A stretch of 29,710 nucleotides of DNA, taken from contig JALMLS010000333.1 in assembly GCA_038496445.1 (NCBI GenBank), positions 1 through 29,710 of the forward strand, in the 5' to 3' direction. This document shows positions 1 to 10,080 of the stretch, piece by piece. Position numbers and translations under genes: made by a program. The notes below the pieces were generated by a model. It saw nothing but the letters and a program-made list of their open reading frames with translations. It did no database searches and was not told where the DNA came from. Every line of letters begins with the position of its first letter. Positions within the stretch are counted from its first letter, which is position 1. This DNA is from Trichosphaerium sp. ATCC 40318. Taxonomy: Eukaryota > Discosea > Flabellinia > Trichosidae.

Positions 1-57
1 TGCGCCACTTTAGCATTCAGAATCCTACATTGAGACAAACGACTTACTTTTAACTAG

Positions 58-934
58 CTTATTGGGGAGAAGGACAACTCGCTAAAGCAGTTCAGGTACT
101 ACTCGTAGCTTAGTTGTTTTATGAGCGCTTACAGTAGTCCTTAGGATCTAACGAATGCACATCACAGCAAACCTGAGTCTAAGGATATCAAGAAAGCCTT
201 GGAAGATGTTTGCATGCAAGTAAAGTTTAGTGGCATACAGGTCATTGAGACTTTGATTGCTACAGCATCTAAAAAACTTGGAGATGGTGACACAGTTGGT
301 GCACAACAAGACCTGGTACTATTATCATCGGTTACGGTTTTCGTTAACTCTCTGTTGCAGGTGCAAGCCGGTATAATGGCAAAAACTGGAGGTCACAAAT
401 TATACGAAAGTCGATCTCTTTCACTACTGAGCATGATTGATAAGAAGGACGGCAACATAGATCTAGCAGAGAATAAACTCTTGTCTGCTATTCGTCTCGC
501 AAAAGAAGCGAATGAAGATATATTATACTTAAGTTGTAAAGCAGACCTAGGTAAGCACCCCTTTGCTCTTCTCAGTTTGCTTATTTTATTCTCAACAGGT
601 GAACTTTACTCGTCTCAAAAAGAGTACGACAAGGCTATAGAAGTGCTCACCGCGTGTATAAACGAAGGAGTTAAATCTAACAACGAATGGATTCTAGGTT
701 CGCCTTCAAGGACTACCGTCTAAATTATACTCACTATGAATAGGTGTGGCTTGCTTTACACTTGGAGACGCACTTGAAAAGAACGGTGATACAGTTGGAG
801 CGAAATTGAATTTTGAGCAGTCACTCAAGCTATCCACGCGTGTACAAGACGATGACATGATAAAAGCAGCGTCAGAGCGAGTAGAAGCTCTGCGTACACA
901 ACCTGTCATTACGCTAGACAATAAAAAAAAATAA
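58..934 (+). CDS. TPR-repeat protein, 3' part (5' end outside window)
   Basis: The coding exons I can splice are 58-95, 145-315, 361-550, 599-697 and 744-934, joined by GT-AG introns of 45-49 nt with consistent phases. The first exon follows an acceptor at 56-57, so the start lies upstream of the window. The product is almost all helical and contains TPR-like helix pairs, such as LGELYSSQKEYDKAIEVL followed by VACFTLGDALEKNGD with an A-x-x-x-F/Y-E-x-SL ending. The C-terminus is short and basic (LDNKKK). TPRs act as protein-interaction scaffolds. I do not recognise the specific orthologue and assign no role. The stop codon lies inside an AATAAA, so the 3' UTR must be very short. I am confident about the exon structure and only moderately confident about the family. 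Confidence 0.75.
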
Positions 935-935
935 A
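930..935 (+). terminator. AATAAA poly(A) signal overlapping the stop codon
   Basis: The hexamer contains the TAA stop (932-934) of the TPR gene. A similar overlap is seen at 7788-7793. Confidence 0.5.
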
Positions 936-1047
936 CGTGCTCTTTCGGCGTGTTGATAGATCACACTAAAGGTGTAGTTAAGCCCTACTTCGAGCGTGAC
1001 ATCACATTTTTTTTACAAAATAATACGGTTATAACAACGAACAAGCA

Positions 1048-4000
1048 TGTCGCCGCACGTACTTCTTGCGGTTGTGGCGTTACTGTCTGTTATTAGCGTG
1101 GTTGACGCCGATCAAAAAACGTTTGATTGTCCTATGCGCCAAATGGCTCTAAATTATGCCATGAAGGTACCACATATTTTATAGCGTTAAAACAACTGAC
1201 AAAATAAAGGTACAACCATTTCGTACAAAAGAAAACTTTCAAGAGATCGCAGACGCTCTAAACGGCGCTCAAGAGGCCCAAAACTGTAAAGTTCAAGTAC
1301 GCTGTTGGCCAACTTTCGCCTCAAACCGTTAACGACCTTAAACCGCTATTAACACCCACAACAGGTACCAAATGACTTTGTTGGCGGTTCCCGTATCCCC
1401 TCTTTTCCAATTCCAAACGCTGAAACTTACTATGTGGATGCTGCACGCGGTAAGTGGTTGTACTAAAGCGGAAAAACGGCTAAATCTGCCTAAAAACAGG
1501 TAGCGACTCTAACCCTGGAACTATCAGCAGACCTTTCCAAACGATTCACAAAGCTATTGAGGCTCCTTCTTCTTATTCAGGAGCAGTCATCGTGTTACGA
1601 AAGGGTACTTTCTATTTGAGTAGGTACGAAAAAGTAACATGAAATGTCATTTTGCTTTAAAAAGCAACGCGAAAACTCAACGTGTTATTCCTTCCTACAC
1701 ACGTGAATCGCTTTCCATTTGTTTTCTCCATTTATCCTGCTAACGAAGTTAAAGCACAATAACGTTGACACCAAAGTACAACGGATTGACGATACAAAAC
1801 TATCCTAACGAAGAAGTGAGTTTTTTATCACGTGATGGTTTATTTTTCTATAATTTACTCAATCGTTTAGGTATGGATTAGCGGTGCTAGGTTAATCAAA
1901 CCAGATTGGAAACCATACAAAGTGTCTGACAAGAAGACAGTTATGTTGGAAAACAATCAAAACAACGTATGGGACGAAGCTCACTCACAAACAAACACCT
2001 CCACCATCATGTACGGTTTTCACTTCTTTTTCTTGTTGACTGTCTTGTAGATACTTGGGAAGCTTTGACACGACGGAAGAATGTCAGGCAAAGTGCTTAG
2101 CATGGAGCGAGTACGTCTCAAAATCCTAAACCACTTAGTAAACATTTTAAAGATGTAAATCGTTCACATTCCATACACCATCCCTTACAAGCGAGTGGAG
2201 AAGACAGTGCTTCGGTAGAATTGATGGTGAGTGCTTAAACATTTTCAGCTTTAAACTTACGCTATGTTAGCTGCATGGAGCCCTCACGCTCAAACTGGTA
2301 TTAACAGCGGTCTTGTGAAAGGCACTGAAAATATTTACGTCACAGAGTTGAGGTACACAATTGGTAGTGTTATTGCGTTGCAACTAACTCGTATCAGTGA
2401 TGTCACGAATGTCCTAGGTTTAAGAATAAACACTCAAAGATCTATTCGCGCTCGGTACCCTAACGCCAATCCAGGTACGAATAACAGACTATGACGACGT
2501 GTCACTCACGTTTTTTTTGTTAGAATTCGGATTTGGCTCCAAGTTGACTGCTAACTCATGGCTAAAACCAAACTTGCCTTCAAACCCAAAGGAAGCCATC
2601 TACCCTAAAACACCTCTCCGTAACACTTCGTTCGAGTTCCAACGCTACCAGCTTGGTATCGGAGGCCCTTGCGAACATTTCACTCCTCCTGCAGGTTATT
2701 GGTGTGGTAACAACACCTCTGGCGGTGGAGCTTTCACTTACAAGTACCCACCTATATGACCTGTTTATAATGCTTTACGCACTGACCAAGACCGTAGGAT
2801 CCCAACTGGCATGGTTGCTGATAAATCAAAGTTACCTAATTCACCATACAAGAATGCTATTGGTGCAATAATCCAAGCATGGCGTCCGGGACATTGGGCA
2901 TCGTGGATGTTTGAAGTACCCTCAGTTTTGAACACGTATTAGCTATTAACATCTAATGCTCTAGGTTGGTAGTTATGTTGCATCCTCTGGCACATTTACC
3001 TTTTCAAAGGGTGGTTTCCAAGGCGCGAGAGGAAGTGATAAAGGCGATGAATTTTACATTGAAAACGTTTTCGAAGAGTTAGATAGCGAGAATGAGTGGT
3101 TCTTTGATACTCAAACGAAAATGTTGTATCTTTGGTACAACGGAACAGGCATGCCACCTGCAGATACATTATTCGAGGTCACCAACTTAAAGGTACTTCA
3201 GAACCACAAAAACATGGATATTAACCGCGTATAGACACTCTTCAACTACCAAGGAACACAATCCAGTCCTGTAAAGGATATTACCTTCAGAGGCGTTGGT
3301 TTCAAAGATAGCGCATATACTTACCTTGATCCTCATGGTATGCCATCTGGAGGTGATTGGGGTCTTCAACGCTTCGGTGCTCTCTTTTTTGAAGGCACTG
3401 AAAAGTGCGAGATTGATTCGTGCGTCTTCTCCAGGATTGATGGTAATGCTATCATGATATCTGGATATAACAGGAACACAACCATTCAACGCAACGAATT
3501 CAAATGGATTGGTGATACAGCTATAGCCTCTTGGGGTGATGCTAAAGGTAAGGCCTCGAATTCTTTCTTTTACCGAAACATAACTGATCGTGGAAAGGTA
3601 CCCTTTACAACATGGGTTGGGATGGTACAGGTGGCGAACAGCCTCGATTCAATACAATCAAGGACAATTTGGCGCACGAACTTGGTATCTGGGTGCGTCT
3701 TTCTGAGTTATCAGTGTTTTTTTGTACGCATTATTAACTTGATTTGTAATTAGGAAAAACAATCTTCATTCTACTTCCAAGCAAAGACATGTCAAACACT
3801 TTTGGAAGGAAATATCTTCTACAACGGACCACGTGCTGGTATTAACTTCAATGACGGATTCGGTGGAGGAAGTACACTTTCTACAAACATCCTTTTCAAC
3901 GCATGTCGCGAATCTGGAGATCACGTGCGCAAAACAATACAACTAATCTTGCTTTTTTGACTCACGTTTGATAGGGTCCATTTAACAGCTGGGATCGCCA

Positions 4001-4765
4001 AGTGAGTTCCTGAAGGACTCCCCTTTTTTTCTAAACTCATATCGTATTTTAGGTGTATGTCACAAAGGTTAGATCTGGTACAGCAAGCACAATAAAGCAG
4101 TGGGACGAGATTATGAAGAACTTTATCATCGCAAATTACAACAGGTATGCATCTTGGGATCCTTCAAACGTTTCATTTGTTAGCTAAGCTAACGACAATT
4201 TCTAGCCAAGAAGCTATTGATAACGATGACGGTTCATGCTACTACAAAACCCACGACAACTTTTTTGCATACAGCGGAAACGGCATGAAGGTACGTACAA
4301 AAAGAATAATGCCGTGTATTAAACCTCCACTTCAGAACGATTTTGGAGGACACGATAACCGCCATTACAACAACGTCTACGCTTATGTTGGCAAAGGTTT
4401 CAGTATCTCTAAGCAACTTGAAGGACATGAAGATTACTTCTACAACGTACCCTACGCCGGCTAATGCATTCAAACTTTCTAACCACAATCTCTAGAATTA
4501 CCTTGTGATGACAAGGGACGGTGATTATGGTAATCCTCAATGCTCTGCACCTAAGACTGTTGTTCATGACAACAAGGTCTTTACACCAAACGCTAAGGTA
4601 AAATCTGAGTAGAGTCATCCTCCGCTAACAAGGATGTAGGTAGAGGAATGTGGTATGTCCCTTGAAGACTATCAGAAAAAGGGAGGTGATCCAGGTACTA
4701 CGGCTGCAAAAACCCCTCCTGACGCCGACTTGTTGCAACAAATATCCAAGACTTTGGGCATCTGA
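1048..4765 (+). CDS. Secreted PAN-domain / right-handed parallel beta-helix protein
   Basis: The ATG at 1048 opens a signal peptide (MSPHVLLAVVALLSVISVVDA). About twenty short introns can be removed in frame. The order after the leader is as follows. First comes a beta-helix entry motif, YYVDAARGSDSNPGTISRPF (about 1425-1545). Next is a PAN/apple-like cysteine module (about 2050-2300) with the pattern C-x-x-K-C...C-K-S-F-T-F-H...W-x-x-Q-C-F-G-R. A conserved RSIRARYPNANPE stretch follows, then GPCEHFTPPAGYWC and an LYLWYNGTGMPP segment. Last is a long beta-helix repeat region rich in N, G, F and Y (about 3250-4590). A C-terminal tail ends at TGA 4763-4765. Beta-helix folds of this kind are typical of extracellular polysaccharide-active or adhesive proteins. 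PAN modules bind protein or carbohydrate. A cell-surface or secreted role is inferred; no catalytic residue could be assigned. One junction near 1615-1665 is not settled, and poly(A) AATAAA is at 4787. Confidence 0.85.
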
Positions 4766-5351
4766 ATGTTGAACAAAAGATCCTTAAATAAACATTCCTT
4801 CAACTCAATTGTTTGTAACTGGTTTTATGTGCACGTGTTGTACGAGAAACTAAAGAGAAGATACATGATAAAGGAATTACCCACCTCTTGATGTTGGTAC
4901 AACGTTTGAAGCAAGGGCGGCTTAAACAAATGTCTCGTTAAGCGTGAACGTGTCTGTAACGTTACAAACTGCCACCAGCGCCCAGTATTCATAACCCTAA
5001 TGCGCGTTAATGGTACAAAGACGGTTTTTATTGACTTAGTCGCGTGATAAAGGCCATGTGGCTAAAACAACAAAAACCAAGCTTATACGCACGCGATAGC
5101 AACAAAATTGATCTTTTTATGAATAGGGCGAGTGTTAAAGCACTCAAACACAGTTCGATTGAGATCGACGCAACCTAAAGCGAGAGCGAGTGTCAGTGAC
5201 TGGATTAAAAGGGTATTTGGTGTTTTTTATTTGGACTTAAATTAAACGGTACATTCCCATGTGACAATAACCGAGAAATAATTAGTTTGATAACTCCGCT
5301 GGTCCTACAACACCTGTACTCGCGCATAGTACAAAACCAAGAATAAAAAAA
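4766..5351. other. Intergenic region; possible 5' exon of the filamin gene
   Basis: I see no tRNA or long coding region. A 40-codon ATG reading frame begins at 5056 (MWLKQQKPSLYARDSNKI...) and could be an upstream exon of the filamin-repeat gene, because that gene's first clear exon has no in-frame ATG. I could not find a convincing donor/acceptor pair with matching phase, so it is only noted here. Confidence 0.3.
4787..4792 (+). terminator. AATAAA poly(A) signal of the beta-helix gene
   Basis: It lies 22 nt past the TGA stop and is followed by A/T- and GT-rich sequence. Confidence 0.45.
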
Positions 5352-7792
5352 TTGGAATTACTCGGGACTAAAACGAGACAACAGTTGAAGACGAGGAGTG
5401 TATCAAATAGGGAGTTAATTTCAAAAAAACCAGAAGAACCCAAAAAAAAACCAAATAACACAAAAACCAGAGTGTTATCGAAGTCCAAGTTCAAGAGCCT
5501 AGCAGCTTTTGGTACTAGTAATGTTGATTATGTCATAAAGGAGGAGCACTTGCTTGCTGCCGAAGGTAACAATTGACAAAAAGAAAATTCTTCAATGTTT
5601 TTCATTTGTTTTTTTTTCCTTCGAATTTTGACAAACTGTTTTAGATGTGGTTGGTTCTCGCTGTGTATTCGTAGATTACAATCAATTTAAACCATTTTAC
5701 TTAAATGAGAGCGTAAATATTATAATTCGATCACGTGATCTTTACCGTCGTGATATCAAAGTCGGTGGCGCCAAATTTTTCTGCACGTCAAAAGGCAAGC
5801 GCAAAAAGTAACTATGTTTTTATACCTAATGTCAAGTCAAGTTGATAACGCCCATGGAGGACATAAAAGTCAACACGCAGTGAAAGACAATGGCGATGGT
5901 ACTTACACTATAGGCTGGACCCCCAATAAAGTTGGAGCCCATACTATTAGCATACGAAAAGACAACGAGCCCATTGCCGATTCACCCTTTAAGGTCACAG
6001 TTAAAAAAGGTACATCACTAAAAACAAAACAAAGCATACTCACCTTCGCCTTTGTTTAGTGCCTGTTTCATTCAGTGATGCTTCTTCATTTGTCTGCACT
6101 GTCCAAGGTCAAGGTACAAAACACGGCACTCTTAATGTAAAGAGCCAGTTCCACGTGTACATCGAAACAAACAACGGAGAGCCTATTGACATGGACATGG
6201 AGGAATTCGACGTTGAAATACTGCCACCTACCAATGTTCCAATCAAACCACAAATTACTGTGAGTCCCTTATCACAACTACTGATTATTCACTCATAATC
6301 ATAGGGATCTAAGGGGTTTTACACAATAGAGTACATGCCCAAAATCATTGGTAGTCACACAGTTGATGTACTTTTGTTTGATTCCTCTGTTCTTCGGAAA
6401 AAGCTTAAAGTACCAATTTACTGGCCACCTGATGCAACCAAGTCCATGGCACATGGTTCAGGGCTTAAAAAAGGGGTTTGTGGTGATCCAGGTTAGGCTT
6501 TTTTGTTTTTTGTTTGTTGTTGGGTTGAAGAAATGCTCACGTGTATTTAGTGTCGTTTCATATAACGTCTTTTGACAAGCACGTTATTCAAAGACCTGTC
6601 GGTGGAGATAAATTTGATGTATCTGTGTCTGGTCCAGAGTCGCATATAAACGTTGACATTCAAGACAAGAGAGATGGTAGATACGTCGTAACGTATTACC
6701 CAATGAAGGTACACAACTTTAAATAAACATCAAGAGGTCTCATGTTTGCTTTCAGCCAGGTGATTACACAATCGACGTAAAACTGGGTGATGCTCACCTT
6801 TCAGGGTCTCCATTCACAAGTAAAGTAGAAAGTACGATTCCAGTTTCTCACCCTACAGCCAGCCTACCTACTAACCATCTTTTGAAGCCATGTTTCTTAA
6901 ATATAAGCTAGAAGGTACTGGGTTAAAAGGTGGTATCAAAAACACTATGGTATCATTTTTTGTACACATTGAAAACGACCAAGGTAAGAAAGGCTCAAAA
7001 CAATGAAAATTTACAATATTCATGTCTTGTTTTTAGGTGCTGTTAAGATCCCTGCAACTGTTTTTGACGTCACCATTACCGATGAAAAAGGTAATAACCA
7101 AGTCATATCCATTATTGTACTTATCTTTACTTTAGGGACAGAGGTGGACAACAGAGTAGTTGGAAGAGAAGGCATTTTTTTTTACCTTTTTTTTTCACAA
7201 TTCACATTTTATGTATAGGGTCATACCTTGTTGAGTATATTCCTCACGTGACTGGCATGCACACTATAGACATTGCTATTTTAGGGAATTCAATACTACA
7301 AGGTGATTTGATAAAGAGCTTTATAGACGTACCACCAGACGAAACAAAAACAACAGTAGATGGAATGGGCCTATTTGTTGCATTCGTAGGTCAGGAAGCA
7401 TCCTTCAAAATAATTGCTCGGGATTGTAATGGTAAACGAAGGTCCGTCTTGTAGATTTCGCATTTACATACTAAATACCACTCAGACGTGGTGGTGGAGA
7501 TCCATTTGTAGCTGAAGTGAATGGACCAGGCACAACATGTTTAGAAACGAGATTTGTTAACATTGGATGTTAGACGGGGCTGACACCTCCATGAAGATGA
7601 AGGATAACAACAATGGAACATACACTGTGACATACACACCAAGTAAGGCTGGTCCACATGATATAACTGTATCATTCTTCCATAAAGAGCCTCCTGTGCG
7701 TTGTTTTTAACTTGCTTTCAGAAAATTCACTTTTTTTTAAGGTACAAATTTTTAAGAACTCGACACTTGTGCTTGAGGCTTGCAATGAATAA
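5352..7792 (+). CDS. Filamin-type immunoglobulin-repeat protein
   Basis: A basic N-terminal exon (5352-5570, rich in K, R, S and P) leads into several filamin/ABP280 Ig-like repeats spread over short exons. The hallmark pattern recurs. Examples are VDNAHGGHKSQHAVKDNGDG followed by YTIGWTPNKVGAHTI and a closing GSPF-like motif (DSPFKVTV, about 5840-6005). Another is GGDKFDVSVSGP...DGRYVVTYYP and SGSPF (6600-6820). A third is RGGGDPFVAEVNGPG...NNGTYTVTYTPSKAGPHDI (7490-7680). Some five or six repeats are discernible. Filamin repeats form rods that dimerise or bind membrane and actin partners. No calponin-homology actin-binding pair is visible, so this may be a repeat-only relative or its 5' end may be missing. 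The start is unresolved: there is no ATG in frame between an upstream stop and 5352. The stop is TAA at 7790-7792, inside AATAAA. Confidence 0.8.
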
Positions 7793-7793
7793 A
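7788..7793 (+). terminator. AATAAA poly(A) signal overlapping the filamin-gene stop
   Basis: The hexamer includes the TAA stop at 7790-7792. The transposase remnant converges from the other strand about 110 bases further on. Confidence 0.45.
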
Positions 7794-7902
7794 CGTACCT
7801 ACAGCCCAAGAACTATAAATAATGTACAGCAATCAAAAATTAAAATAAAAAAACCAATATGCTAAAATGCAAGAAAACAATAAGAAAACTATTCAACAAC
7901 AT

Positions 7903-8447
7903 TTATTCTTTGTGCATTTCAACCATTTTTTTTCCATCAAATTCTTTTAAGCAGCATGGGCATGACCCATACTGATCACAGACTTCACACCACACCCACG
8001 TAGATCCTCCCCTCCATATGCGCTTGCCACATATCTGACAGGTCTCACATTCATTTTTGTACTTCTTCTTAGCAGCGGCAAGTTTTTTTTCCTGTTTTTT
8101 TTTTTCTTTTTTCTGTCTTGTCTCCTCTCTACGAACATTCTCCTCCTCAATTTTTTTTTGTTTAGCATCTCTCTTGAGTTGCCTTAGCTCTGCCTTGTGT
8201 TTAATTTCTTGTTCTTTATCTATCTTTTTTTTTTTTGCTAATTCAACCATTTGGGTAGCAATATAAGCATCCCCTTTTGGTACTGTCATTGGACCGATTG
8301 TTAGGGCATTTACTTGATTTCTGTGGCTGTATAGCTCATCCATAGCGTTTTTGGCTTTTTTAGCAGTATCGGTGATGAAGGAAGGTGATTGTTTAGGTTG
8401 GACCCCTACATTTTTTGAAGCATGATTTAAGATCAACTTTCTGTTGT
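7903..8447 (-). pseudogene. Transposase C-terminal part with coiled coil and zinc-binding tail
   Basis: This frame continues the transposase directly if the insertion and one TACCCT copy are removed (...GIVP then YNRKLILNHASKNVG). It has a long, highly charged K/E/R/Q coiled-coil stretch (about 8060-8250). A Cys-rich tail follows (CETCQICGKRIW...WCEVCDQYGSCPCCLKEF) that looks like a treble-clef or PHD-like zinc site. Such tails are common at the C-terminus of pogo-like transposases. An ATG inside it could start a free-standing 177-residue protein (from 8436). A separate expressed protein is therefore possible, but being the severed tail explains it better. Confidence 0.7.
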
Positions 8448-8453
8448 AGGGTA

Positions 8454-8735
8454 TACAAATCGCTAATTTTTATCTAAATCGGGCGACTAAATCAATTTAT
8501 TTCCAAATTAAGCGCAAATGTGGATTATTTATCAAAACATTCTCACATGTATTTATTGAATTTTGGAGTATTGGCAACAAATAACTAATTTATATCTAAA
8601 TTAGGACTATGTATGTCTAAATTAGGAACAATTGGGTTATTAGTTATCACAACATTGTCGCATCTTTAGATTGATTTGGGTATTGGTGACAAAACACTAA
8701 TATTTACCCTTATTAGGACAAGGTGTATAAGGGTA
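8454..8735. repeat. 276-bp insertion with two diverged tandem units, flanked by AGGGTA
   Basis: The six bases AGGGTA (TACCCT on the coding strand) occur at 8448-8453 and again at 8730-8735. This is what a 6-bp target duplication would look like. The 276 bp between them break the transposase frame with several stops. Inside are two diverged copies of a unit of about 110-120 bp. On the minus strand each starts TAGT(G/T)(T/A)TTTGT(C/T)(A/G)CCAATAC(C/T)C, continues with AATGTTxTGATAAxTAAT, and ends CTAATTTAGAT-like then AAAT. The ends share only TATACA and CTAAT, so terminal inverted repeats are weak. No GT-AG pair of matching phase removes the segment, so I favour a disruptive insertion over an intron. 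Confidence 0.65.
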
Positions 8736-9927
8736 CAATGCCCACGGACTTCCATGCCGATTTTAAGATTTTGGGAGACAGTGCTTTGGTCTCTGCAGCT
8801 GCAACAGCCATTATGTCATAACGTCGTGTTTTATGTTTGATCTCTGTGCCACTTTCAATTGTAATTTTCCTGTTTAATTTATATGCCTGAGCTAGGGTAG
8901 CAAATGGCTTGTCATCTAAGGGTTGCGTGAAATGTGAGGTATGAGGCACCCATGTGATAGTGTGTACATGCTGTTCAAGGCATTTTTGTAACGATTCTGT
9001 TTTAATGTGGCTGGCCAATCTATCAAGGAATAAAAATGCAACCCTGTCCCCTTGAAAAATTTTCAAGTGCTTTAAGAACACATCAAGAATTTTTGGCCAA
9101 ATTTCGTTGGTCACATACCCTTTACCATGAAATATATAGTATCTAGGCCATGAAGAGCGGGTATTTGTTGGTCTGGGTACTGTCATTTGATGCACTTTTT
9201 GTTCATCACCTTTGTTTTTTGCTGCCATTATATAAATTGACACCAGTATGCGTCCAGAGGCTGAAACAAACGGAATCAATGTGAGAGGGCTGCTTGTGTT
9301 ATTGTTCAGCCACCCAGCAATTTTCATCGTTCTATCTTGAAAGGTAATGTGTTGATACTTGTCACTTGATGCTGTTATCAACTTTTCGTCACAATTGAAC
9401 ATCAAATCTGGGTTCATATAATACATCTCTGAGAATCGCTCAAAACCATCACACCAAGCTTCTACACGTGGCAGAGTGACAGGAGATACACGGCAGCGGC
9501 GAATTGTCTTCGAAACAGTGGCTTTGAGTTCAATATTGTGTCTTTCAGTGAAGCCATCACACCAAGCTTCCATACTTTTCGACTTCTTCTTCTTGTACAG
9601 ACTTTGTGCCATAGATATCAAGGCTGCACGTGATAGAGGCATATGACGCCCGCTAAAACTCAAACAGTAGCCAACCAACATTTCTTCTTCGAAATCCGTA
9701 AAAAGTTGGTTGCCATGAGATTTGAAATTCTCTGAATTCTCCTTTGCAAATGCCCTCTGAACACGCTTTCGTAGCGATTCTGATTTAACACAGTGTTTTT
9801 TAGCCACTGTGATGCAAATTTGACGAATTGAGAGTGTTTGTGAAGGTTTACGCTTCTTTAGTTTATAAAGTACTTCCTTTGTGGCCTCTGCCATGTTTTT
9901 AGCCTTTGCGGCACTTCTGCGAGGCAT
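8713..9927 (-). pseudogene. Transposase N-terminal and DDE catalytic part
   Basis: The frame opens at ATG 9927 with a basic start (MPRRSAAKAK). A helix-turn-helix of the CENP-B/Psq type follows (LSIRQICITVAKKHCVKSES, about residues 32-51). A second DNA-binding half is recognisable by the W-x-x-F/R-H pattern (EAWCDGFTERHNIEL). The DDE_1 catalytic triad is visible as D180 (LMFNCDEKLI), D302 (FLFLDRLASH) and D338 (PHTSHFTQPLDD), with 35 residues between the last two, as expected for pogo-like enzymes. The usual Asn after the second Asp is Arg here. The frame runs into the insertion after GIVPLY and stops (TAA) at 8713-8715, so the protein lacks its normal C-terminus. A seven-residue motif EAWCDGF occurs twice (see findings). 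Confidence 0.85.
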
Positions 9928-10080
9928 TTTAAAAATTGAAAAGTGGGGACATTTTACCTAGAATTGGGACATTTTATACTTTTCACTAATTGCGCGTCCA
10001 CAAAAAAAAAATGTCAAAATCTGATTTTCTTTTGTTGAAATCCAATTTTTTTATCTTCGGTCAAACACCCGTCGAAAACA

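Larger units (their letters stand above)
7903..9927 (-). mobile_element. Degenerate pogo/Tigger-type (DDE_1) DNA transposon copy
   Basis: Two minus-strand reading frames are the N- and C-terminal parts of one transposase interrupted by a 276-bp insertion (described separately). Unlike every other gene here, the coding part has no intron, which fits a mobile element. I looked for terminal inverted repeats and a TA target-site duplication around 7790-7900 and 9930-10080 and found no convincing pair. Upstream of the ORF there is a short direct repeat GGGACATTTTA at 9947 and again near 9965. The element sits between the filamin gene and the hydrolase gene, both of which look intact. Confidence 0.75.

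Noticed and set aside
8057-8266. Plus-strand ORF rich in Phe and Ser
   Set aside because: It is the antisense of the lysine-rich coiled coil of the transposase C-terminal part.
8437-8712. Reading the transposase split as a spliced intron
   Set aside because: In-frame joining would need a phase-1 donor for the only usable acceptor (TTAG|CG); available GT donors are phase 0 or 2, and other genes' introns here are much shorter.
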